Assembly (NCBI GenBank): GCA_963556495.2
Contig: OY747721.1
Coordinates: 27,730,649-27,794,648, forward strand
DNA: 64,000 nt
From: Valencia hispanica
Lineage: Eukaryota > Chordata > Actinopteri > Cyprinodontiformes > Valenciidae
Reading direction: 5' to 3'
In this document: piece after piece, positions 48,000 to 64,000 of the stretch
How the letters are laid out: the number at the start of each line of letters is the position of its first letter
How positions within the stretch are numbered: the first letter of the stretch is position 1
Position numbers and translations under genes: made by a program
The notes under the pieces: model-generated
The model's input: the letters and a program-made list of their open reading frames with translations, nothing else
Database searches by the model: none
Told to the model about the DNA's origin: nothing

Positions 48000-49105
48000 G
48001 AACCAAAATAACATGTGGGGTGCCCCAGGGCTCCATCCTGGGGCCCTCTAAATATCTACATGCTCCCACTAGCGCTCATTACAACCAATAAGATTAGCTA
48101 CCATAATTATGCAACTGATACTCTGCTTTACATTACGATGTCACCAGGTGACTTGGAACCCATCCAAACCGTAAGTACATGCATGAAGCAAATCAATGGA
48201 TGTCAAAACTTTCTCCAGCTGAATCGAAACAAAATGGAAGTAATTACTTTTGGACCTAAAGAGGAAAGATCAAGAGCCAGCACACCAATCCAGTTAAAGC
48301 TAGAAACTACTGATCAGGCCCGAAATCTAGATGTAGTTATGGACTCAGACCTGAACCTCCAGGGTCACATAAAAGCAATAACGAGGTCAGCCTTCTATCA
48401 CCTGAACATTTCTAGGATTAAAGGACTGATGTTGCAACAGGTCCTGGAAAAACTAATCCATGCCTTTCTTTAGTCTGATTACTGCAACAGCGTCATCACA
48501 GGTCTACCTAAAAAGTCAATTGGACAGCTGCAGCTGATCCAAAACGCTGCTGCTCGTGTCCTCACTAGAACCAGGAAAGCAGACCACATCACTCCAGTTC
48601 TAAAGTCCTCACACTGGCTCCCTGTAGCTCAGAATAAATTTCAAAATACTTTGTTTATAAATCATTGAATGGCTTAGCACCAAAGTACATTGAAGATCTA
48701 CTGTTACTATACCGACCACTCGGGTCCTCTAATTCCAGTCTACTCACCATCCCTAGAATTGGAACCAAATCTGGAGAAGCAGGTTTCAGTTTCTATGCTC
48801 TAATCTGGGACAAACTTCCAGACAATTGCAAAGCTGCTGAAACCCTGAGTTCTTTGAAATCGCAACTAAAAACATATTTTAGAGTTGCCTTTGAGTAATG
48901 CTTGATCATGTTTTTGTGTATGCTTCTTGCTTTACTGCTGTCTTTACATTAAATACTTTCTAATGCTTTGTATCTGTTTATGCTTTATTGCCATTTTTAC
49001 TTTATATGCCTTGTGTTTTACTATTTTACCACTTAATCATGTAAAGCACCTTGAATCAACTTGTTGAAAGTGTGCTATACAAATAAAATTGCCTTGCCTA
49101 AGATT
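48000..49105 (+). mobile_element. 5'-truncated L2-like LINE
   Basis: Starts inside the reverse transcriptase with [12 protein letters not shown] and continues through [40 protein letters not shown] and NGLAPKYIEDLL to the C-terminal KSQLKTYFRVAFE, with at least one stop (48472) and frameshifts. The 3' end GTGCTATACAAATAAAATTG followed by CCTTGCC is characteristic. Inserted between the orphan gene and the paat fragment at 49291. No other gene is visible between 47676 and 49290. Confidence 0.8.
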
Positions 49106-49290
49106 CAGTAAGCTGTCACTGAAGGAGTTTTCTGAGCACTTGTAAATATTTTGTAGTCTAAGAAAATGAACACCTAGTCTTTTATTAGAGCAAAGACAAA
49201 CTCAATCCATAATGGAAGCTGAAATGCATTGTAATATCCTTTGACATGTTTTCTTGAGTTGCACTATAACCACCTACCTGTTGGCAGTAA

Positions 49291-49359
49291 GGAGCTGCTC
49301 AGAGTGGACCTTCAGAGCATGTCAACCCAACACCAGCTGCAGACTGAGCTCAGACCAGC
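49291..49359 (+). pseudogene. paat: Duplicated fragment of the paat terminal exon
   Basis: This 69-bp piece matches 41970-42038 (the end of paat coding exon 8, its stop codon and the start of its 3' UTR) at about 62 of 69 positions by eye, in the same orientation. Shared text includes GAGTGGACCTTCAGAGCA and CCAGCTGCAGACTGA. It has no open frame of its own and no neighbouring paat exons, so it is a nonfunctional fragment. Confidence 0.8.
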
Positions 49360-49924
49360 GAAAAATCAGAGGTACATTCTGATCATGAAGAAAACTAGTA
49401 GGCCTATTTGATCTGTCTCTACTGAAAACCAGACTGTATAACCTGAAAACACCAACTTCAGAAGTTATTCAACATTGCTTTTTCAACATCACATGTTGGA
49501 GGTGTCAACAAGCTAGTGTGTATATAACAATTTTAGTTAGGACAGTGTTCTGTTGAAAGATTTGGAAAATAAAACTGCTGATCATGAAAGTTTGCTTCAC
49601 TATTTTTCTCAACAGGACTTGTACTATATTTTACAAGAAATAAATACTTATCCTATGATCGATGAACATGTTTATGTAGGGAACGCTCTGAATTTTGTCA
49701 CTTATCTAACATTGATACTTTGTTTATTTTGAGTAAACTTTTCATTTAGATTAAGACGAGGTGAAATGAGTGATTACTGAAGTTTTAGACTCTTGACTTA
49801 ATTTACACAAAACAAAGACTTGACTAAATGGTTAGTGACAAAAAAAATTCTAGATGCATTATTGCTTTGTTCTAATCAGGAGTAAAGGCTTTTGGTTTTT
49901 AGTTTCTTGTGTATGTCAAGTCAA

Positions 49925-50260
49925 ATTCAATAAAAAATACTTGATTCAACGCAGAGGGAAATTGGGTGGTGTTGTAGCTCATACTAATTCTTTAAGGAGT
50001 TGTTGATCATGATGGCTGTGTGCAGGAAAGGATTGCCTGTAGAAGTATGTTACAACAAAACTGAAGAATCCTCCGACTGAAGACACACTTGTTGGATTGT
50101 CTCATGTAGAAGATGCTCATGGTTGTAAATATTTTCTTGATTTTATGAAGAATCCTTCTTTGCATCATTTCCAGTGGTTCCACAGTCGTCCCCAGAACAG
50201 AACTAGCCTTCATCAGGTTGCTGAGCCGTTTTAATGCAGCATACAAAACTGCCATGTCCT
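49925..50260 (-). mobile_element. Rex1/CR1-like LINE 3' fragment
   Basis: The minus strand encodes [13 protein letters not shown] and CVFSRRILQFCCN, matching the C-terminal region of the LINE at 12928-15075 ([26 protein letters not shown]), with small deletions and frame changes. The 3' UTR text CTTTAAGGAGTTGTTG near 49990 is also shared (compare 13013). It is diverged and strongly 5'-truncated. Between 49360 and 51400 I see no gene. Confidence 0.75.
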
Positions 50261-50504
50261 GCTATTGTCAAATTTAAATAAGGGTCTTTGTATCATTACT
50301 AAGACATTTTAGCTTATTAAAACTACAATTACTTTTGTTTTTATTTACATAATATACCAGCAATGTTTCATTGCTGGTGTCAACTTGATTTGCATGCAAC
50401 ATTGCCCTCTTCTGGACAAGACATGTTTTACCTTTAAACTCACAGTGGGATACACGCATGCACATTACAACCTCCAATTTTTAGCCCTGCCTTCTCTGGG
50501 ACAA

Positions 50505-50770
50505 AATTACCTCTCACATACACTAGCAAGAGCCTCTTATTTGCACTAGTATTACCTCACATGTAAACAAGTATTAGTCTATCATTCACACCAGTATTAC
50601 CCCCACACATACATGTGTGAACCCTAGGAGCTTGTGTGTGGATCCTTTCTGATGTGTGTGGTTTAATTTCAGTAGTATATTTGTGTGTGATTGTATTGAT
50701 TTTGAGTATATGAGCGAATGCTGCTAGTGGTGTATGCATGCTTTTATTGGTGTGAGTGAGAGGGAAACAT
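50505..50770. repeat. Possible MITE-like inverted repeat with microsatellite-like interior
   Basis: Left-hand CCTCTCACATACACTAGCAAG and the right-hand region TTTATTGGTGTGAGTGAGAGG are approximate inverted copies, with GTGT/ACAC-rich sequence between. The match is imperfect and no target duplication is seen. Confidence 0.3.
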
Positions 50771-51402
50771 ACATAATGTTCTATACGGCACCTCATCATA
50801 TAGGTCTAATGCAATGACTGTTGTGTTTAAGCACTTCAACAAACAGGGGCTTAACTGTTGCAAAGTCAGTCAGCTATTATCTGTAAAAGGTTTAAGGCTA
50901 ATGTTCCAGATTACAGAATTCTCTTTAACCAGCTGTAATCTGAGAACTTAATGTTTAATCCGATATCCAAACCCTAGATACTTTGCTGGTTCAGAATGAA
51001 AGGACAGACACTCACACACGATTTTCTGTCAAAATCAGATATTGGAACGCCAGAGGGCGTTAATAAAAAGCTAATGTAAAATCCTGATGGTCACATTCTG
51101 ATCAGAAAATGTAACAAAACTAGAATCTGCGTTAACACTATCCATTAAGTTCCAGTATCGCCACATTTTTGGAGCCCCTTTGAGGTACACTAATTGGTTG
51201 TTGAATCTGCTGTAACACCAGCCACACAAAACACCCAGTAGAGTTTAGCTTTAACCTGACGTGCCTCCCAAGCAACCTTTTGACTTGTAGATGGCATCTA
51301 ATGGTTTTTTGGCAAACTTGGTGACTCCATGATGTCACTCTTTGTTGCAGTTCAACATTTAGCTTTTGATATGTATTTACCTCCCTTAGAATCCTCTTTA
51401 TA

Positions 51403-53108
51403 CAGACCATTTCCCAAAAAATTGAATATCATGAAAAAGTTTATTTAGTTCCATAATTCCATTCAAAACGTTAAACTTCCATAGATTATAGATTCAGGGC
51501 CCCCAACCTAAACGATTTCAAGTATTTAGTTTATTTGTACACAGTTTGGGCATCCAGCTCATTAAACCTACAAAAACAAAGGAAAAAAAATTAGAACACT
51601 GTAAAGAAATCACCATTTACTTCTCAGTTTTGCAGAATTAGGATCACATGAAATCAATCAAAATATGGCTTCACTTTGGTTCAATTGTCTCAGGTTTAGT
51701 ATAGGGAAGACAACAGACTTAACTGTCCAGAAGACCATCATTGATACCCTCCATAGGATGGGTAAGCCACAAAAGTTCATAGCTTAGGAGGCTGACTGTT
51801 CAGAGTGCTGTGTCCAAGCATATCAATGGAAAGTCTAGTGGAAGGGCAAAATGTGGCAGGAGAAGATGCACCAGTAGAAGAGCTGACTGGTGTCGGCTTT
51901 TCCCACAATGTGCTCTGCAACTCACTTCCTGCTCAGAGAGGTGGGGGCGCCGAACTCCAAAAACCCCAACGGGAACTGTTTCAAAATAAGACTCAGAGCT
52001 GAGAGACATAGAGTTACAAAAACACACAAAATCAGATCTGTTTTGGAAAAGACGCACCTGCAGATGGGAATCAGACAAGACCTGACTGTCTGACTCGTTC
52101 TCTTACAGGGCCGCACCATTTTTATTTCAAGAAGAACAAAGAACATATCACGTGACTCCTCTCTCCTCCTTCTACATCTTGACAGGTCATTTATTTTCTC
52201 CAGGTCTCTTGACCTTACTATGAACTGTGTTATAACATGACTTAAAGTTATAGCTGATCCTCCCTGCTTTCAGTTCATATCTTTACTCAAGAGTTTGTTT
52301 ACTTAAAACCTTCAACCCTATAAAATACTGGTAACAGTCATGTTTTACTACCCTGAATAATATAAACAGGCCTATTACTTCTAAAGCTTAAAAAAGATAT
52401 AATTAACACATATGTACTGCATAATAAAAATAGCCTTAAAAAAGTAGAATACAACACTGGGCTTCAGCGGATTATCAAACAGAGAAGATTCATGAATGCA
52501 GATTTCATCTTCCACCAGGACCTGGTCCCTGCCCATACCGCCAGAAGCAAAACCTGGTTTGATGCCCATGCCATCACAGTGCTTGACTGGCCAGCCAATT
52601 CGCCGGACCTAAACCCCATTGAGAAACTATGGGGTGTTAACAGAAAAATTAGGGTCACCAGACCCAAAAACAAAGAAGAGCTGACACCAAGCATCAATGA
52701 AATCTGGGCTTCCATAACTCCCAGGCAATGCCACAGGCTGATTGCCTCAATGCCACGAGGCAGTGATTAAGGCAAAGGGATTCCCTACCAAGTATTGAAG
52801 ATTGACATATTGTTTTGAAAGTACCATATTTTGATTGATTCGATGGGATTCAAATTTTTTTCCTTTTTTTTCTGAAAAATCTGAGAAGTAAATGGTGATT
52901 TCTTCACAGTATTCTAATTTTTTGAATTCCTGTTTTCATGGGTTTTATGAGCTGGAAGCCAAATTATGTACCAATAAACAACAAAATACTTGAAATCGTT
53001 GAAGTTGCGGGCCCTGAATCTATAATCTATGGAAGTTTAACGTTTTAAATGGCATCATGGAAATAAATAAACTTTTCCATAATATTCAAATTTTTTGGAA
53101 AGGGTCTG
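51403..53108 (+). mobile_element. Tc1/mariner element with long inverted repeats and disrupted transposase
   Basis: The ends are inverted repeats: CAGACCATTTCCCAAAAAAT at the left and, as its inverted form, ATTTTTTGGAAAGGGTCTG at the right, flanked by TA on both sides. Similarity between the two ends extends inward for well over 100 bp (ATCTATAATCTATGGAAGTT at the right mirrors 51476-51496). The transposase N-terminal helix-turn-helix region is visible but stop-ridden at about 51715-51875, and the C-terminal catalytic part is open at 52492-52770 (FHQDLVPAHTA, WPANSPDLNPIEKLWG). The middle of the transposase, about 51880-52440, is replaced by unrelated sequence. Confidence 0.8.
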
Positions 53109-53509
53109 TATATTGTGGTCAAAGACAAACTTAGGTCTCCAGTCGCGTAAAGATATAGACCCCTGTGTCAGATCTCTATACCCCAGGACAACGGGATGTT
53201 TTGGATCACTAATAAGTTCCTAGAAAATTTGATCCACATGAAAAAGTAAATTACAATAAAAATGCTTCAGCGACATTCATTTAAAAAGGGTAAGGCTGAA
53301 GATATGACTGTGCCACTGGCAGTTTTATTTGTTAATGTTGGATTTATTTCCCTAACTCAATCAATGAAAATTTTCTTTCTATATGTTCTGTAGGATTCTG
53401 CTAAAAGAGCAATTGATTTTCAGGCTTTTAACACATCTTTAGCAGAATATCTGTTGTTGAAATCAGTACGCTATAAGAACATTTCAAGAATTTTTTTTTC
53501 AAAAATACT

Positions 53510-53515
53510 TTTATT
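53510..53515 (-). other. htra1 polyadenylation signal
   Basis: TTTATT on the plus strand is AATAAA on the minus strand, about 400 bases beyond the htra1 stop codon, giving a short 3' UTR (53919 down to about 53495). Confidence 0.55.
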
Positions 53516-53918
53516 CTCCTTTTGATAACATTGTCATCAAACACAAAGAGAAAACAAAACTTTAACAAAATATTCCCTCACGAACATGAATATACAGTAT
53601 ATGGTGAACTACGGTGACCTGCGGTAACCTCTCTGCGCCACACGTTATTGAAGAAGGGTGATGATGGAGAGCAAATAGAGATTAGAGAAAGAGCTAACAT
53701 GTTGAGAGTGTGAAGCTTCAGTCTGCAGAGTAATGAGCCTCTGAGTGGACTAGAGATTTAGAAAAAAAAGGGAAGTTCTAGGTGAAGCCTCGCACAACGG
53801 GGCAAATCCAATCCAAAGTGTTCATGTTTGGTTGAGAAGCTCTGAGAGTCAGCTCTCGATTGGTTGACTGCTTCAACTCTGATATCTCAGCAGATTGGCT
53901 GTTCCATCAGCTGAGATA

Positions 53919-58390
<4,472 letters not shown>

Positions 58391-59544
58391 CTACAGGATC
58401 ATCTCCTCCTCAGGCTGATAACGTTTTTTTTTTTGGTTTTTTTGCTCTCAAGCAGCCTATATTAAATAAATGTGGAAACAATTCTAAACAATGCAGCCCC
58501 CACTCCCATACTCCCCATTTTTTGGCCATGATTGTACAGAACTTTCAAAGGCCGCCTGAAGATGCCTGTCAGAACTAAAATGAATATTAGTGTGAGGACC
58601 ATGCTCAGAAGTACGGTTTTCTAATCCACTCAAAAAGGAATTACTCAACCAACAATTTTAGTGCTAAAATTCATGATCATAATACTGATTGTTCTATGCA
58701 AAGCACTGAAAACAACAGCACAAGAATACCTTCCCCTAGTGGTCACAGCACATGAAGCAGCATCCAGCCACATAGTAAAACCAATTTTTTTTTATTTCTA
58801 TTACCATGTGAGAGACAGATGTAGCTTTTCTTTGAGGAAGCCAAGTCAGCTCACCCTCTGGTCGAGCCTCTAAATCACCAGCGCAGATTACATGCATGGA
58901 GAGAAAGAAGAGAGAAAGGGGAGGAGCTCGGGGTGCAGGATTCCCAGAATGATCAGAACGTCCTGATGTTCAAGAATTACAGTCCAGCCGAGGATCTACA
59001 AATCTCTGGAGGATCTTCCCTGTAACTCTTCAGGACAGAATGATCCAGGATACTGCACTTCAAACTGAGCCTGGTTACAATGATGATGACCTGCTATGCC
59101 TGCTGCTCTGACATCAGTTCTGTAGCTTTGCACCCAATTCCACACTCTCTTTCTCCTGTAATGAGCAACCCCGGCTTAGCAAGGACTAACAAGACAGACA
59201 AGAACACAGCTACAGACTGGAAGTTCAACAACTCTTTTCTCTATAAAATCTAAAAAAGGCCCTAAGTTTTTTCTGTAAAATGTAAACTGCCCACACATAG
59301 ACAAAAGGCTTTAGTGGTCAGCTGTGGTGTTCAAAAGTTCATGACCTCTGAGCGCAGACTATTAAAAACTGAGACTGCCAGCACAAAAAGCCAAAATCAG
59401 CTCCGTCATCAGGGAGGGGTCCTCCACTTCCCAGACTGCTGGTCAAGGCCGTGTTCCAGTTAAAGTTAGGTGGTAAAGCTGGCTCACTGTTGGCTTAAAC
59501 TTAAATTATCTTTCTTTATTTTCTGTAACTGGCCATTCAAAAAG

Positions 59545-59665
59545 GGCGGCTGTAGCTCAGTGGGAGAGTTGTCAGCCTGCAACCCAGAAATTGTGAGTGA
59601 ATAATGGAGTTGTAAAGCGCTTTGAGAGTCTTGAAAAGCGCTATATAAATGCAAGCCATTATTAA
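59545..59665 (+). repeat. tRNA-derived SINE fragment in htra1 intron
   Basis: Head GGCGGCTGTAGCTCAGTGGGA is tRNA-like (A box), followed after a shortened body by the GTAAAGCGCTTTGAGAGTCTT and AAAAGCGCTATATAAATGCA tail. The B box is degraded and the middle is deleted. Confidence 0.6.
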
Positions 59666-59735
59666 AAGTGAAACACTGAAAATAAAGGAACATCACAGAA
59701 GCTTTTATCATTTGATTTACACACAAAAAAAACGC

Positions 59736-62432
59736 CTGTACGTTGGGGTTTACCCCGGTGAACGAGAGGGTAGCCTCCCTCCGCCTTCGGGTGTGGGGAC
59801 AGGTCCTGACTGTTGATGGTGCTTACGGGCCAAACAGCAGGTTAGATTACCCACCCTTCTTGGAGTCTTTGGAGGGGGTGCTGGAGAGTGCTCTTCCTGG
59901 GGACTCCCTTGTTCTGCTGGGGGACTTCAACGCTCACGTGGGCAATGACAGTGAAACCTGGAGGGGTGTGGTTGGGCGGAATGGCCCTCCCGATCTGAAC
60001 CCGAGTGGTGTCTTGTTATTAGACTTCTGTGCTCATCATGGATTGTCCAAAACAAACACCATGTTCAAGCATAAAGGTGTCCATATGTGCACTTGGCACC
60101 AGGACACCTTAGGCCGCAGCTCAATGATCGATTTGGTTGTCGTCTCATCTGATCTGCGGCCGCATGTTTTGGACACTCGGGTGAAGAGAGGGGCTGAGCT
60201 GTCCACTGACCACTACCTGGTGGTGAGTCGGCTCTGATGGTGGGGGAGGACGCCGGACAGACCTGGAAGGCCCAAACGTGTTGTGAGGGTCTGCTGGGAA
60301 CGTCTGGCAGAGTCTCCTGTCAGAAGGAACTTTAACTCACACCTCCGGCAGAACTTTGAAGACATCCCGGGGGAGGCGGGGGACATTGATTCCGAGTGGA
60401 CCATGTTCCGCGCCTCCATTGCCGAGGCGGCTGAACGAAGCTGTGGCCGCAAGGTGGTCGGTGCCTGTCCCAACGGCAACCCCCGAACCCGCTGGTGGAC
60501 ACCGGCGGTAAGGGATGCTGTCAGGCTGAAGAAGGAGTCCTACCGGGTCTTTTTGGCTTGTGGGACCCCTGAAGCAGCTGATAGGTACCGACAGGCCAAG
60601 CGGGATGCGGCTCGGATGGTTGCTGAGGCAAAAACTCGGGCGTGGGAGGAGTTCGGAGAGGCCATGGAAAAGGACTTCCGTACGGCTTCGAAGGGATTCT
60701 GGTCCACAATCCGGCGTCTCAGGGGGGGAAAGCGGTCTGCCACCAACACTGTTTACAGTGGGGATGGTGTGCTGCTGACCTCGACGTGGGACGTTTTGGG
60801 TCGGTGGATGGAATACTTTGAAGACCTCCTCAATCCCACCAGCACGGCTTCCAATCTGGAAGCAGGGTTTGGGGACTTGGGGTCGGTCTCTCCAATCTCT
60901 GGTGCTGAGGTCACCGAGGTCGTTAAAAAGCTTCTCGGTGGCAAGGCTCCGGGGGTGGATGAGATTCGACCGGAGTTCCTCAAGGCTCTGGATGTTGTGG
61001 GGCAGTGTTGGTTAACGCAGCTCTGCAATATTGCTTGGACATCGGGGGCAGTTCCCTTGGATTGGCAGACCAGGGTGGTGGTCCCCCTGTTTAAAAAGGG
61101 GGACCACAGGGTGTGTTCCAACTACAGGGGGATCACACTTCTGAGCCTCCCTGGTAAGGTCTATTCAGGGGTTCCGGAGAGGAGGGTCCGACGGATAGTC
61201 GAAACCTCGGATCCAGGAGGAACAATGCGGTTTTCGTCCTGGCCGTGGAACACTGGACCAGCTCTACACCCTCAGCAGGGTCCTGGAGAGTGCGTGGGAG
61301 TTCGCCCAACCGGTCTACATGTGTTTTGTGGACTTGGAGAAGGCGTTCGACCGTGTCCCTCGGGGGGGCCCTGTGGGGGGTGCTCCGGGAGTATGGGGTA
61401 CCGGGCCCCTTGATACGGGCTGTTAGGTCCCTGTACGACCGGTGCCAGAGTTTGGTTCGCATTGCCGGCAGTAAGTCGGGCTTGTTTCCGGTGAGAGTTG
61501 GACTCCGCCAAGGTTGCCCTTTGTCACCGATCCTGTTCCTAACTTTTATGGACAGGATCTCTAGGCGCAGCCAAGGCGTTGAGGGGATCCGTTTTGGTGG
61601 CCTCAGGATCGGGTCTCTGCTTTTTGCAGATGACGTGGTCCTGTTGGCTTCATCGGAACGTGATCTACGGCTTTCGCTGGAGCGGTTCGCAGCCGAGTGT
61701 GAAGCGGCTGGGATGAGAATCAGCACCTCCAAATCCGAGGCCATGGTCTTGAGCCGGAAAAGGGTGGGGTGCCTTCTCCGGGTCGGGGATGGGGTCCTTC
61801 CCCAAGTGGAGGAGTTTAAGTATCTGGGGGACGAATGAGGGAAAAATGGAGCGAGAGATCGATTGACGGATTGGTGGGATATCTGCAGTTATGCGGGCGC
61901 TTTACCGGTCTGTTGTGGTGAAGAGAGAGCTGAGCCGAAAGGCGAAGCTCTCGATTTACCGGTCGATCTGTGTTCCTACCCTCATCAATGGTCACGAACT
62001 CTGGGTGGTGACCGAAAGAACGAGATCACGGATACAAGCGGCTGAAATGAGTTTCCTCCGCAGAGTGTCTGGGCTCTCCCTTAGAGATAGGGTGAGAAGC
62101 TCAGTCATCCGGAGGGGGCTCAGAGTAGAGCCGCTGCTTCTCCACATCGAGAGGAGTCAGTTGAGGTGGCTCGGGCATCTGGTCAGGATGCCTCCTGGAC
62201 GCCTCCCTGGTGAGGTGTTTCAGGCACGTCTCACCAGGAGGAGGCCCAGGGGAAGGCCCAGGACACGCTGGAGGGACTATGTTTCTCGGCTGGCCTGGGA
62301 GCGCCTTGGGGTTCCTCCCGAGGAGCTGGAACAAGTGGTTGGGGAGAGGGAAGTCTGGGTCTCTTTGCTTAGGCTGCTGCCCCCGCGACCCGACTCCGGA
62401 TAAGCGGAAGAAAATGGATGGATGGATGGATA
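59736..62432 (+). mobile_element. RTE/Rex3-like LINE, decayed
   Basis: Carries the C-terminal half of an endonuclease ([22 protein letters not shown]; 59743-60237) and a reverse transcriptase in several frames (60283-61413, 61245-61838, 61891-62403). RT landmarks: GKAPGVDEIRPEFLK, WQTRVVVPLFKKGD, NYRGITLLSLPGKVY, GLRQGCPLSPILF, LLFADDVVLLAS, EFKYLG, LRWLGHLVRMP. Frameshifts near 61140-61250 and 61840 and a stop at 60237 make it inactive. The 3' end is a short (ATGG)n tail at 62413-62430, as in Rex3-type RTE elements of fish. It is markedly GC-richer than the surrounding intron. The 5' end and start of the endonuclease are missing. Confidence 0.85.
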
Positions 62433-62882
62433 AATCATTACATGGCTTAGCACCAAAATATGTTGAAGACCTATTGTCACGGTACCAACCACCAAGACCA
62501 CTCAGGTCCTCCAACTCTAGCCTACTAAACATCCCTAGACTCAGAACTAAACATGGAAAAGCAGCTTTCAGTTTTTATGCTCCCCTTATCTGGAACAAAC
62601 TTCCTGACGAGTGTAGAGCTGCTGAAACTCTGAACTGCTTTAAATCGAGACTAAAAACCCATCTGTTTAGAATTGCATTCGAGTAAATGCTTGATGTCAT
62701 ATGTATGAAATGTGTTCATGCTCTCTTGCTTTTTTTTTATCTTTCTCTTGCTTTATTGTGTATCATGTGTAATGTGTGTTTCTTTTATGTGTTTTTTTTT
62801 TAATCACCAAATCATGTAAAGCACCTTGAATTACCCTGCTGTTGAAAGTGTGCTATACAAATAAAATTGCCTTGCCTTGCCT
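62433..62882 (+). mobile_element. L2-like LINE 3' fragment joined to the RTE tail
   Basis: Encodes HGLAPKYVEDLLSRYQ, LIWNKLPDECRAAETLN and the C-terminal SRLKTHLFRIAFE, then the 3' tail GTGCTATACAAATAAAATTG and CCTTGCCTTGCC, the same family as 48000-49105. It directly follows the RTE (ATGG)n tail, and its upstream RT part is absent on the other side of the RTE element. Confidence 0.8.
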
Positions 62883-63393
62883 ATAAGATTTCAGGCGAAA
62901 CTTGTGGGATTTTTCTCATCTGGTCTAATGCTTGGGAATTCCCAGGGATGGTTACCTTATTTCCCCCCTAGATCAGCCATTTTCTCACCAACATGGTGGT
63001 GATTTCAGTCCTGCATTGCTGTTTTGCTGCTCTGTCAGTTTAAAAAAAGTAACTTTGCCCAAAAAAAAAAAAAGAAGTTATTCCCACCAGCACGGCCATT
63101 ATATAAGGGAGAGGCTTTCTGGTAATTAGGACAAATTGCTTAAATGGGAGGTCCGGTGGAGGTCCTCATTATCATTCAGATGTTTGTGTGGCTGCAGCTC
63201 CGTCTGCATGTTTAACTTCCTCACTGACACTAGTATTTCCATTCCTCAGTGCACTTTTGAAAGCTGTTACATGAAGCCTGCATGATTGAGTTCTGACTTA
63301 AAGTTGCCACTAAACATTAGCAGACATGGTAAAGTTCTCCTGTTTAAATAGACTTTGGTGACCATTTTTCTTTCAACATTAAAGGCAGTACTT

Positions 63394-63638
63394 GGGGTGA
63401 CTGTGGCTCGGTGGGTAGAGTAGTTGCCTTGTAATTGGAGGGTTGTGGGTTTGATTCCAGCTACCATCTGCCATGTGTTGATGTGCTCCTGGGCAAGGCA
63501 CTTCAGATTAGCTGCCTAGCAATTATTGTATAAATGTGTGCATGTTAGTTAGTGCGAATGGGTAAATTTGGCTCTAGTGTAAAGCGCTTTGAGTCATCAG
63601 TATGACGAGAAAAGCGCTATAGAAGTTAATTCCATTTA
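63394..63638 (+). repeat. tRNA-derived SINE
   Basis: The tRNA-like head has an A box (TGGCTCGGTGGGTAGAG, 63404-63420) and a B box (GGTTTGATTCC, 63448-63458), followed by the body module CTGGGCAAGGCACTTCAG and the tail AAAGCGCTTTGAGTCATCAG and GCGCTATAGAAG. It is the most complete of the SINEs here and matches the minus-strand copy at 17466-17708 in module order. Confidence 0.75.
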
Positions 63639-64000
63639 CTTCTTAGAATAAAAAGCTAGAAACTATTCATGCTCATTTCCCCCCCCCTTTTTTTTTTACA
63701 CCCAACAGCATTTATAAAATATTTTTTAAAGGAACATGAATGCAGTTTTTATTTGACTTTGATGTTTTGATAAAGTTATATTGTCATGTCAACACAAACT
63801 GAGATTGAACTGTTAATGACCTGTTGCATATTTGATATGCACATGTTTGCTTGGTGTAGAGTGTAAATATAAAGGCTTTGTAAATTTATTGTGATGACTT
63901 TAGACATTTTTACTGCTACTTTCAGAATATGTTTTTAGACTAAGGATAATTTTATTTTCAGACAATCGCCATTAAGTTTCGCTACTTTAGCTGTACATAT

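Noticed and set aside
59545..59665. Possible functional tRNA gene
   Set aside because: Only the A-box half is tRNA-like, there is no acceptor stem or anticodon arm, and the SINE tail follows.
60753..61744. Long minus-strand open frames (122 and 203 codons)
   Set aside because: They are antisense to the GC-rich RTE reverse transcriptase; such shadows are common in this element.
63394..63470. Possible functional tRNA gene
   Set aside because: A and B boxes are present, but the cloverleaf cannot be closed by eye and a SINE body and tail follow.

Overview
This is a stretch of vertebrate nuclear DNA, most likely from a teleost fish. Coding sequence is split into short exons with GT-AG borders, introns are packed with repeats typical of fish (Rex1/CR1-like, L2-like and RTE/Rex3-like LINEs, Tc1/mariner, hAT, tRNA-derived SINEs), and every recognisable gene is a vertebrate gene. 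The species cannot be fixed from the sequence alone.

Layout. (1) About 257-27500, minus strand: abca5, a full-size ABC transporter. I can place 36 coding exons that join in frame to 1607 codons; only the last few C-terminal residues lie off the left edge. A candidate promoter with a ZNF143-type motif and CCAAT boxes sits near 27.5 kb. (2) 28377-34561, minus strand: asb3, an ankyrin-repeat SOCS-box protein; nine exons join in frame to 557 residues. (3) 36829-42026, plus strand: paat (the C10orf88 family, an ATPase linked to mitochondrial ABC transporters); eight exons join to 419 residues. asb3 and paat are head to head around a GC-richer interval near 36 kb. (4) 44800-47268, plus strand: an unrecognised short secreted-protein gene with a TATA-like box, a signal-peptide exon, small phase-1 exons and a last exon carrying a 13-residue Pro/Arg-rich tandem repeat. 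It has an optional exon and a possible alternative end. This is the most novel item in the window. (5) 53505-58135, minus strand: the last six exons of htra1 (protease domain with the catalytic serine, then PDZ); the 5' exons lie beyond the right edge, and 58.2-64 kb is htra1 intron filled with an RTE-type LINE, an L2 fragment and SINEs.

Mobile DNA occupies much of the rest. There is a hAT element with a perfect 8-bp target duplication inside abca5, a roughly 2.1-kb Rex1-like LINE in the same gene, a Tc1 element with long inverted repeats and a disrupted transposase at 51.4-53.1 kb, and several MITE-like palindromes. A piece of the paat terminal exon is duplicated about 7.3 kb downstream.

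The genes do not form one pathway. paat and htra1 are near one another in human 10q26, whereas human ABCA5 and ASB3 lie on other chromosomes, so the left half looks like a fish-specific neighbourhood. All exon borders were placed by eye from splice signals, frame continuity and remembered family resemblance; no alignment was run.
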